Of a stretch of DNA of 64,000 nucleotides, positions 24,501-35,787 are shown piece by piece (the stretch's first letter is position 1; the number at the start of each line of letters is the position of its first letter). The position numbers were made by a program, and so were the translations under genes. Location: assembly GCA_023238725.1 (NCBI GenBank), contig CM041534.1:764501-828500 (forward strand), written 5' to 3'. The notes beneath the pieces are model-generated. The model worked only from the letters and a program-made list of their open reading frames with translations, did not search any database and was not told the DNA's origin. The DNA comes from Scortum barcoo (lineage: Eukaryota > Chordata > Actinopteri > Centrarchiformes > Terapontidae).

Positions 24501-27500
24501 AGGTTTTCTTTCTTCTTTTGGAACTCAGTCTTTGTGATTTCCATCTTCTCTTTTTCCTCTTGTATGTCTTGTTTCACTTGTTCCAATAAGTCAGTTTGTT
24601 TCTGGAGGTCCAACCTCATCATTTCCACGTCCACTTTCTCTTTCTTCATCATCTCATTCAATCTATCTAGATTCTCCCTGTCTTGTTTCAGTTCTGCCTT
24701 CAGTTTGTCAAGATCTTGTTTTTCCATCTCAAACTTTTGCTTCCATTGATTTTCTGTGTTTTCTCTTTGGATGACCATATCTGACAGCACACTTCTCAGA
24801 CCTTCCTTTTCTTTCTCTAACTGCTCAGTGTAACAAGCCACGTTCTCTTTCTGTTTATCAAGTTCTGCAAGCTTTTGTTCTAATACAGTGGACAGCTTTA
24901 ACACCTCATCATTCTTTTGTTGTAAAGTGTCCATGTTGTTTTTCATGCCTTTACTCATTTTCTCATGCAGCTGTTGAAGTCGTGTTCTCAGAGTTTGTAT
25001 TGATTTCATTGTATTCATCAGTTGATCTTCTCTCATCTTCAGCTCGGACCTTTCTCCCTCAATTCTGTGCTTTTCATTCAAAAGCATTTCTCTCTCTTTG
25101 TCATTGGCAATCTTCATTTTACTCATTTGTTCTCTCTCTCCACTGAAGCCTTGACGTGGCGACTTCAAGTTCTTCTTTCTTCACATTGAGATTCTTCCTC
25201 AAAAGTTCCAATTCGTGCCTTTCTGCCAGCACACTGCGCTTACTGTTGTCTAGTTCTTGTGTTTGTCTTCTGATGTCGTCTTCCTTTCGTTCTTGTTCTT
25301 CTTGTTTCAAAGCAACGCTGTTCATCACGTTCTGAAGTTTGTCTCTTTCTGTCTCAACCTGAAGGCTCAGATCTTTAATGTTGCTTCTCTCCTTGTTTAT
25401 CTCATCAAAGAGACTCTGAAGGTTTTCTTTCTTCTTTTGGAACTCAGTCTTTGTGATTTCCATCTTCTCTTTTTCCTCTTGTACGTCTTGTTTCACTTGT
25501 TCCAATAAGTCAGTTTGTTTCTGGAGGTCCAACCTCATCATTTCCACGTCCACTTTCTCTTTCTTCATCATCTCATTCAATCTATCTAGATTCTCCCTGT
25601 CTTGTTTCAGTTCTGCCTTCAGTTTGTCAAGATCTTGTTTTTCCATCTCAAACTTTTGCTTCCATTGATTTTCTGTGTTTTCTCTTTGGATGACCATATC
25701 TGACAGCACACTTCTCAGACCTTCCTTTTCTTTCTCTAACTGCTCAGTGTAACAAGCCACATACTCTTTCTGTTTATCAAGTTCTGCAAGCTTTTGTTCT
25801 AATACAGTGGACAGCTTTAACACCTCATCATTCTTTTGTTGTAAAGTGTCCATGTTGTTTTTCATGCCTTTACTCATTTTCTCATGCAGCTGTTGAAGTC
25901 GTGTTCTCAGAGTTTGTATTGATTTCATTGTATTCATCAGTTGATCTTCTCTCATCTTCAGCTCGGACCTTTCTCCCTCAATTCTGTGCTTTTCATTCAA
26001 AAGCATTTCTCTCTCTTTGTCATTGGCAATCTTCATTTTACTCATTTGTTCTCTCTCTCCACTGAACCTTGACGTGGCGACTTCAAGTTCTTCTTTCTTC
26101 ACATTGAGATTCTTCCTCAAAAGTTCCAATTCGTGCCTTTCTGCCAGCACACTGCGCTTACTGTTGTCTAGTTCTTGTGTTTGTCTTCTGATGTCGTCTT
26201 CCTTTCGTTCTTGTTCTTCTTGTTTCAAAGCAACGCTGTTCATCACGTTCTGAAGTTTGTCTCTTTCTGTCTCAACCTGAAGGCTCAGATCTTTAATGTT
26301 GCTTCTCTCCTTGTTTATCTCATCAAAGAGACTCTGAAGGTTTTCTTTCTTCTTTTGGAACTCAGTCTTTGTGATTTCCATCTTCTCTTTTTCCTCTTGT
26401 ATGTCTTGTTTCACTTGTTCCAATAAGTCAGTTTGTTTCTGGAGGTCCAACCTCATCATTTCCACGTCCACTTTCTCTTTCTTCATCATCTCATTCAATC
26501 TATCTAGATTCTCCCTGTCTTGTTTCAGTTCTGCCTTCAGTTTGTCAAGATCTTGTTTTTCCATCTCAAACTTTTGCTTCCATTGATTTTCTGTGTTTTC
26601 TCTTTGGATGACCATATCTGACAGCACACTTCTCAGACCTTCCTTTTCTTTCTCTAACTGCTCAGTGTAACAAGCCACGTTCTCTTTCTGTTTATCAAGT
26701 TCTGCAAGCTTTTGTTCTAATACAGTGGACAGCTTTAACACCTCATCATTCTTTTGTTGTAAAGTGTCCATGTTGTTTTTTCATGCCTTTACTCATTTTC
26801 TCATGCAGCTGTTGAAGTCGTGTTCTCAGAGTTTGTATTGATTTCATTGTATTCATCAGTTGATCTTCTCTCATCTTCAGCTCGGACCTTTCTCCCTCAA
26901 TTCTGTGCTTTTCATTCAAAAGCATTTCTCTCTCTTTGTCATTAGCAATCTTCATTTTACTCATTTGTTCTCTCTCTCCACTGAACCTTGACGTGGCGAC
27001 TTCAAGTTCTTCTTTCTTCACATTGAGATTCTTCCTCAAAAGTTCCAATTCGTGCCTTTCTGCCAGCACACTGCGCTTACTGTTGTCTAGTTCTTGTGTT
27101 TGTCTTCTGATGTCGTCTTCCTTTCGTTCTTGTTCTTCTTGTTTCAAAGCAACGCTGTTCATCACGTTCTGAAGTTTGTCTCTTTCTGTCTCAACCTGAA
27201 GGCTCAGATCTTTAATGTTGCTTCTCTCCTTGTTTATCTCATCAAAGAGACTCTGAAGGTTTTCTTTCTTCTTTTGGAACTCAGTCTTTGTGATTTCCAT
27301 CTTCTCTTTTTCCTCTTGTATGTCTTGTTTCACTTGTTCCAATAAGTCAGTTTGTTTCTGGAGGTCCAACCTCATCATTTCCACGTCCACTTTCTCTTTC
27401 TTCATCATCTCATTCAATCTATCTAGATTCTCCCTGTCTTGTTTCAGTTCTGCCTTCAGTTTGTCAAGATCTTGTTTTTCCATCTCAAACTTTTGCTTCC

Positions 27501-30500
27501 ATTGATTTTCTGTGTTTTCTCTTTGGATGACCATATCTGACAGCACACTTCTCAGACCTTCCTTTTCTTTCTCTAACTGCTCAGTGTAACAAGCCACGTT
27601 CTCTTTCTGTTTATCAAGTTCTGCAAGCTTTTGTTCTAATACAGTGGACAGCTTTAACACCTCATCATTCTTTTGTTGTAAAGTGTCCATGTTTTTTTTC
27701 ATGCCTTTACTCATTTTCTCATGCAGCTGTTGAAGTCGTGTTCTCAGAGTTTGTATTGATTTCATTGTTATTCATCAGTTGATCTTCTCTCATCTTCAGC
27801 TCGGACCTTTCTCCCTCAATTCTGTGCTTTTCATTCAAAAGCATTTCTCTCTCTTTGTCATTGGCAATCTTCATTTTACTCATTTGTTCTCTCTCTCCAC
27901 TGAAGCTTGACGTGGCGACTTCAAGTTCTTCTTTCTTCACAATTGAGATTCTTCCTCAAAAGTTCCAATTCGTGCCTTTCTGCCAGCACACTGCGCTTAC
28001 TGTTGTCTAGTTCTTGTGTTTGTCTTCTGATGTCGTCTTCCTTTCGTTCTTGTTCTTCTTGTTTCAAAGCAACGCTGTTCATCACGTTCTGAAGTTTGTC
28101 TCTTTCTGTCTCAACCTGAAGGCTCAGATCTTTAATGTTGCTTCTCTCCTTGTTTATCTCATCAAAGAGACTCTGAAGGTTTTCTTTCTTCTTTTGGAAC
28201 TCAGTCTTTGTGATTTCCATCTTCTCTTTTTCCTCTTGTATGTCTTGTTTCACTTGTTCCAATAAGTCAGTTTGTTTCTGGAGGTCCAACCTCATCATTT
28301 CCATGTCCACTTTCTCTTTCTTCATCATCTCATTCAATCTATCTAGATTCTCCCTGTCTTGTTTCAGTTCTGCCTTCAGTTTGTCAAGATCTTGTTTTTC
28401 CATCTCAAACTTTTGCTTCCATTGATTTTCTGTGTTTTCTCTTTGGATGACCATATCTGACAGCACACTTCTCAGATCTTCCTTTTCTTTCTCTAACTGC
28501 TCAGTGTAACAAGCCACGTTCTCTTTCTGTTTATCAAGTTCTGCAAGCTTTTGTTCTAATACAGTGGACAGCTTTAACACCTCATCATTCTTTTGTTGTA
28601 AAGTGTCCATGTTGTTTTTTCATGCCTTTACTCATTTTCTCATGCAGCTGTTGAAGACGTGTTCTCAGAGTTTGTATTGATTTCATTGTATTCATCAGTT
28701 GATCTTCTCTCATCTTCAGCTCGGACCTTTCTCCCTCAATTCTGTGCTTTTCACTCAAAAGCATTTCTCTCTCTTTGTCATTAGGCAATCTTCATTTTAC
28801 TCATTTGTTCTCTCTCTCCACTGAAGCTTGACGTGGCGACTTCAAGTTCTTCTTTCTTCACATTGAGATTCTTCCTCAAAAGTTCCAATTCGTGCCTTTC
28901 TGCCAGCACACTGCGCTTACTGTTGTCTAGTTCTTGTGTTTGTCTTCTGATGTCGTCTTCCTTTCGTTCTTGTTCTTCTTGTTTCAAAGCAACGCTGTTC
29001 ATCACGTTCTGAAGTTTGTCTCTTTCTGTCTCAACCTGAAGGCTCAGATCTTTAATGTTGCTTCTCTCCTTGTTTATCTCATCAAAGAGACTCTGAAGGT
29101 TTTCTTTCTTCTTTTGGAACTCAGTCTTTGTGATTTCCATCTTCTCTTTTTCCTCTTGTATGTTTTGTTTCACTTGTTCCAATAAGTCAGTTTGTTTCTG
29201 GAGGTCCAACCTCATCATTTCCACGTCCACTTTCTCTTTCTTCATCATCTCATTCAATCTATCTAGATTCTCCCTGTCTTGTTTCAGTTCTGCCTTCAGT
29301 TTGTCAAGATCTTGTTTTACCATCTCAAACTTTTGCTTCCATTGATTTTCTGTGTTTTCTCTTTGGATGACCATATCTGACAGCACACTTCTCAGACCTT
29401 CCTTTTCTTTCTCTAACTGCTCAGTGTAACAAGCCACGTTCTCTTTCTGTTTATCAAGTTCTGCAAGCTTTTGTTCTAATACAGTGGACAGCTTTAACAC
29501 CTCATCATTCTTTTGTTGTAAAGTGTCCATGTTGTTTTTTCATGCCTTTACTCATTTTCTCATGCAGCTGTTGAAGACGTGTTCTCAGAGTTTGTATTGA
29601 TTTCATTGTATTCATCAGTTGATCTTCTCTCATCTTCAGCTCGGACCTTTCTCCCTCAATTCTGTGCTTTTCATTCAAAAGCATTTCTCTCTCTTTGTCA
29701 TTGGCAATCTTCATTTTACTCATTTGTTCTCTCTCTCCACTGAACCTTGACGTGGCGACTTCAAGTTCTTCTTTCTTCACATTGAGATTCTTCCTCAAAA
29801 GTTCCAATTCGTGCCTTTCTGCCAGCACACTGCGCTTACTGTTGTCTAGTTCTTGTGTTTGTCTTCTGATGTCGTCTTCCTTTCGTTCTTGTTCTTCTTG
29901 TTTCAAAGCAACGCTGTTCATCACGTTCTGAAGTTTGTCTCTTTCTGTCTCAACCTGAAGGCTCAGATCTTTAATGTTGGTTCTCTCCTTGTTTATCTCA
30001 TCAAAGAGACTCTGAAGGTTTTCTTTCTTCTTTTGGAACTCAGTCTTTGTGATTTCCATCTTCTCTTTTTCCTCTTGTATGTCTTGTTTCACTTGTTCCA
30101 ATAAGTCAGTTTGTTTCTGGAGGTCCAACCTCATCATTTCCACGTCCACTTTCTCTTTCTTCATCATCTCATTCAATCTATCTAGATTCTCCCTGTCTTG
30201 TTTCAGTTCTGCCTTCAGTTTGTCAAGATCTTGTTTTTCCATCTCAAACTTTTGCTTCCATTGATTTTCTGTGTTTTCTCTTTGGATGACCATATCTGAC
30301 AGCACACTTCTCAGACCTTCCTTTTCTTTCTCTAACTGCTCAGTGTAACAAGCCACGTTCTCTTTCTGTTTATCAAGTTCTGCAAGCTTTTGTTCTAATA
30401 CAGTGGACAGCTTTAACACCTCATCATTCTTTTGTTGTAAAGTGTCCATGTTTTTTTTCATGCCTTTACTCATTTTCTCATGCAGCTGTTGAAGTCGTGT

Positions 30501-33500
30501 TCTCAGAGTTTGTATTGATTTCATTGTATTCATCAGTTGATCTTCTCTCATCTTCAGCTCGGACCTTTCTCCCTCAATTCTGTGCTTTTCATTCAAAAGC
30601 ATTTCTCTCTCTTTGTCATTGGCAATCTTCATTTTACTCATTTGTTCTCTCTCTCCACTGAAGCTTGACGTGGCGACTTCAAGTTCTTCTTTCTTCACAA
30701 TTGAGATTCTTCCTCAAAAGTTCCAATTCGTGCCTTTCTGCCAGCACACTGCGCTTACTGTTGTCTAGTTCTTGTGTTTGTCTTCTGATGTCGTCTTCCT
30801 TTCGTTCTTGTTCTTCTTGTTTCAAAGCAACGCTGTTCATCACGTTCTGAAGTTTGTCTCTTTCTGTCTCAACCTGAAGGCTCAGATCTTTAATGTTGCT
30901 TCTCTCCTTGTTTATCTCATCAAAGAGACTCTGAAGGTTTTCTTTCTTCTTTTGGAACTCAGTCTTTGTGATTTCCATCTTCTCTTTTTCCTCTTGTACG
31001 TCTTGTTTCACTTGTTCCAATAAGTCAGTTTGTTTCTGGAGGTCCAACCTCATCATTTCCATGTCCACTTTCTCTTTCTTCATCATCTCATTCAATCTAT
31101 CTAGATTCTCCCTGTCTTGTTTCAGTTCTGCCTTCAGTTTGTCAAGATCTTGTTTTTCCATCTCAAACTTTTGCTTCCATTGATTTTCTGTGTTTTCTCT
31201 TTGGATGACCATATCTGACAGCACACTTCTCAGATCTTCCTTTTCTTTCTCTAACTGCTCAGTGTAACAAGCCACGTTCTCTTTCTGTTTATCAAGTTCT
31301 GCAAGCTCTTTGTTCTAATACAGTGGACAGCTTTAACACCTCATCATTCTTTTGTTGTAAAGTGTCCATGTTGTTTTTTCATGCCTTTACTCATTTTCTC
31401 ATGCAGCTGTTGAAGACGTGTTCTCAGAGTTTGTATTGATTTCATTGTTATTCATCAGTTGATCTTCTCTCATCTTCAGCTCGGACCTTTCTCCCTCAAT
31501 TCTGTGCTTTTCACTCAAAAGCATTTCTCTCTCTTTGTCATTAGGCAATCTTCATTTTACTCATTTGTTCTCTCTCTCCACTGAAGCTTGACGTGGCGAC
31601 TTCAAGTTCTTCTTTCTTCACATTGAGATTCTTCCTCAAAAGTTCCAATTCGTGCCTTTCTGCCAGCACACTGCGCTTACTGTTGTCTAGTTCTTGTGTT
31701 TGTCTTCTGATGTCGTCTTCCTTTCGTTCTTGTTCTTCTTGTTTCAAAGCAACGCTGTTCATCACGTTCTGAAGTTTGTCTCTTTCTGTCTCAACCTGAA
31801 GGCTCAGATCTTTAATGTTGCTTCTCTCCTTGTTTATCTCATCAAAGAGACTCTGAAGGTTTTCTTTCTTCTTTTGGAACTCAGTCTTTGTGATTTCCAT
31901 CTTCTCTTTTTCCTCTTGTATGTTTTGTTTCACTTGTTCCAATAAGTCAGTTTGTTTCTGGAGGTCCAACCTCATCATTTCCACGTCCACTTTCTCTTTC
32001 TTCATCATCTCATTCAATCTATCTAGATTCTCCCTGTCTTGTTTCAGTTCTGCCTTCAGTTTGTCAAGATCTTGTTTTACCATCTCAAACTTTTGCTTCC
32101 ATTGATTTTCTGTGTTTTCTCTTTGGATGACCATATCTGACAGCACACTTCTCAGACCTTCCTTTTCTTTCTCTAACTGCTCAGTGTAACAAGCCACGTT
32201 CTCTTTCTGTTTATCAAGTTCTGCAAGCTTTTGTTCTAATACAGTGGACAGCTTTAACACCTCATCATTCTTTTGTTGTAAAGTGTCCATGTTGTTTTTT
32301 CATGCCTTTACTCATTTTCTCATGCAGCTGTTGAAGACGTGTTCTCAGAGTTTGTATTGATTTCATTGTTATTCATCAGTTGATCTTCTCTCATCTTCAG
32401 CTCGGACCTTTCTCCCTCAATTCTGTGCTTTTCATTCAAAAGCATTTCTCTCTCTTTGTCATTGGCAATCTTCATTTTACTCATTTGTTCTCTCTCTCCA
32501 CTGAACCTTGACGTGGCGACTTCAAGTTCTTCTTTCTTCACATTGAGATTCTTCCTCAAAAGTTCCAATTCGTGCCTTTCTGCCAGCACACTGCGCTTAC
32601 TGTTGTCTAGTTCTTGTGTTTGTCTTCTGATGTCGTCTTCCTTTCGTTCTTGTTCTTCTTGTTTCAAAGCAACGCTGTTCATCACGTTCTGAAGTTTGTC
32701 TCTTTCTGTCTCAACCTGAAGGCTCAGATCTTTAATGTTGGTTCTCTCCTTGTTTATCTCATCAAAGAGACTCTGAAGGTTTTCTTTCTTCTTTTGGAAC
32801 TCAGTCTTTGTGATTTCCATCTTCTCTTTTTCCTCTTGTATGTCTTGTTTCACTTGTTCCAATAAGTCAGTTTGTATCTCAATTTCACTTTCAACTTTTG
32901 TGACGGTTTTCATGCTCAGCTCTTCTGTTTCATCTTTGCACTCATCCTTTTCCCTTTTCAGCTTGAGTTTCATTATCTGTAGTTCATCCCTGTCTCTGCT
33001 GATCCTCTCGAGTCGCCGGTCAACCTCTTTCTTCCTCTTCTGAGTATCACTCTTTAGAGCATCTTTTTCTTCTTCAATCTCAGCCCACATTTTTCTAACT
33101 TTCCGCTCATTTCGAATGCCCTTTCGGATCATCCGTTGATTTTCTCTTCTTTTGATTTCCAGCTCATACTTCAACACTTCCATCTTTCTTCTTTCTCTTT
33201 TAATTTTCTCTAGCTGGACTTCCAGTGTCTGGTTTTGGTTTTGAACATCTTCCCTCATGTGGACTAATTCAACCATCTCTACTTTTGCCTCTATAGTATT
33301 TTTTTCAAAGCCCATCTTTATCTGAGATTTAATTCTGCTCATGTTGTCTCTTACAGTCTTGTTCTCAGCTTTTAAGGCTTTGAGGTCATCTCTTTGCTTC
33401 CATAAATGAATATTTATATTTTTGAGATTTTCCATTTCCCTATCAATTATTTCCAAATGTTCAAAAACTTTTTGCCTCATGTTTTGAATCTCATTGATGC

Positions 33501-35787
33501 ACTCTGTCACTTTCACGCTTTGATGCACCATTTGAGCTTTCTCCTTGATGCTTTTGACCTCTTGCCTTTCATGACCTTGTTGTCCATGTTCTCCATTTAT
33601 TTTGACAAGCGTAGTATTGTCTTTGCTCTGTTTCTTACCAGCAAGCTCTTCCTCCTGCTGTTGTTGTTTTATTTTCAACATTTCTAGACCATCCCTCTCT
33701 CTCCTGGTTTTTTCCAGTCTTTGGTCTAATTCTCTTCCTCTCTTTTTGGTCTCTCTCCTCAGTAATTCCTTTTCTCTTTGTAGTTCATTCAAAATTATTT
33801 CACTCTCCACCTTTTTTCTCATGCTTTTTCTAAATATCTTCCCATTTTCTTTTTTCTTTATTTCCAGCTCTGATTTCAGCAGTTCCATTTCTCTTATTTC
33901 TCTTTTCATCATTTGCGCTTTGTTATCAAGCTCCTGTTTCTGTCTTTCAATACTCTGTCTTAAACAGTTCATCTCATGTATTTTTGCCTCAGCTTGTTGT
34001 TTTGCTATTCTCACAGTCTCCTTCTCTGATTCAATCTTTTGTTTCAGAGTTTCAATATCCTCTCTCTCAGCCTTTTGTTTCACTTGCTCCCTTATTGAGT
34101 TCTTCATTTGCTCAATTTCACTGTTTTTCTGATCCAGACTGTCCATCATCAGTTTATTTCCTGCCTCCAGATTCTTGTTTTGGCATCTGAGCCTGAAAAT
34201 TTTATTTTCCATTTCTTCCATTTTTTTACCCATTTTGTTCTTTGCCATTATGTGCTTTTCTGTATCTTTTTTGGCTCTGACACATTTCTTTATGTCTCCC
34301 TTCTCTTTCTCAGTAGTTTCGGAGGCATATTCTCTATCCTTTTTCTTCCTGATTTCAGTCTTGAATTTGTCAAGGTCAGCTCTTCTCTTGGAAATTAGAA
34401 GATAGTTGTTTTCCAGTTCTTGTTTTGTAGCCTGAATTTTATAGTTCAAGTCTTCTAACTGTCTCAGTTTTACTTCAATCTTCATATTAATCTCTATGTT
34501 TTCACTTTTCTTTCTGGTGTTAGCTGCCATTTTCTCTATCCTGCTCTTAACTTTTGCCATTTTCTCCATCTTTTGCTCAATCACTTGAGTTTGCCTTTGT
34601 ATTTTTATTTTCATTATATCTAATTGGTCTCTTTCAATCAAAGTTTTCTCTAATCTCTGGTCCAATTCTCTTTTCTGTTTCTTTGCAGCAATTTCCATCG
34701 ATTTCATGTTGCTCATTTCTTCTTTCAGACACATTTTACTTTGCCGCATTGCACTTTTTACCATTTTCAAAAGTTCTTGAAATTGCTTCATGTCTTGTAA
34801 CAATCCATCAATTTCACTGTCTTCATCTTTATGATCTTTGTCAGGGTAATTTTCTTCAGTTTGATCAACTTCTAGTTTCACTAATCTTATGATTTCTTGT
34901 GTTCGATAAATTTCTGCCTTAAGTCTTTGTATATTAGCACCTCCCATGTCCTTTTTATAAGAACCTCCGTCTATCTCCTCATTATGTACAGCCTTTCTTG
35001 ACTCATGTTTTTGCCCCTCAGCATCCATTCGTACCAAGTCAGACTCTTCAGTCACCTTGTTGCCATTCTCCTCTTTTTGCACTTGCTGGTCATATTTAAT
35101 ATTTTCATGTTTGAAAACACTGGCCCTCAAAATATCATCATGTTCTGTTTCTTTAAGCTTTCCAGTCACTCCTTCCTCCACACTTCCAGTTTCCATGGCT
35201 GTAATTTGTAACCCAGGTTCACTCCCTGGTTGGTGGCTCTGCAGGTCATTTATTTCCAAAATGAGCCTTTTAATCTCTTGACTTTGTTCCTCCATGTTCT
35301 CTAAAGCATCCTGTATTTGCCCCCTTATTTTCTCCTCTTTCTCCTTGAGCTTGGATATCTGCTTTTCCACTTCTCCTTTTTCCCTTACATTCATTACTGA
35401 TTCTGTGTGATCATCATCCATGACTGTTTGTTCACGAATTTCTGTCTGCATCTGTAATAACACATTCTGCTCTTTTGTTAAGTCTGCTGCAAACAAATTA
35501 ACCTCTTGTCTCTGTTTGTGCACTGAATGGATATGCTTCTGTTCCTCTATTTCTTCACCTTGATGTTTGTCTTCCAATGTTATAGATTGTTGCAAAGACA
35601 TGGTTTCTTTTGTCATTTCATCTGTTGCTCCTTCTTTGTCTGTTAGAATTCCAAATGTTTCATCTTGAGGTGAGTCTCCATGTGTTTCTTTCTGTGATTT
35701 AGATGTCTTCACTGGAAAAGTCTTTTTGATAGCAGATTCTGCCAATATCAATTTGCTGACCTCAGCTTGCATGGAAGTCAGCTTATC
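12581..35787 (-). CDS. Giant last exon (about 23.2 kb) of the coiled-coil gene
   Basis: It starts at acceptor TTTTTGTGAAG with DKLTSMQAEVSKLI and ends at TGA 12583-12581 after KQVLSVDK. The first 2.9 kb encodes unique, non-repetitive coiled coil. The repeat array follows, then a unique tail of about 305 residues ending in a cysteine cluster (CQLWHSCSRCCRPCCACC). The exon is 23,207 bases. Subtracting the 38 surplus bases found at recurrent sites gives 23,169 bases, exactly 7,723 codons, so the frames at the two ends agree. A vertebrate exon of this size is unusual but known for giant structural proteins. Confidence 0.7.

Noticed and set aside
14412..32865. Repeated plus-strand open frames of 71, 78 and 83 codons, one set in nearly every unit
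   Set aside because: They are antisense shadows of the Lys/Glu-rich coiled coil (antisense of K/E codons gives F/L/S-rich frames). They recur only because the unit recurs.
13505..32876. Possibility that the 918-bp array is a satellite or a CRISPR-like array
   Set aside because: Units are coding, in frame with unique sequence at both ends, and have no spacer/repeat alternation; a protein-coding tandem repeat explains it.
33406..35281. Plus-strand Phe/Ser/Leu-rich open frames opposite the pre-array coiled coil, resembling membrane proteins
   Set aside because: Same antisense effect; hydrophobic composition follows from the coiled-coil codons on the other strand.
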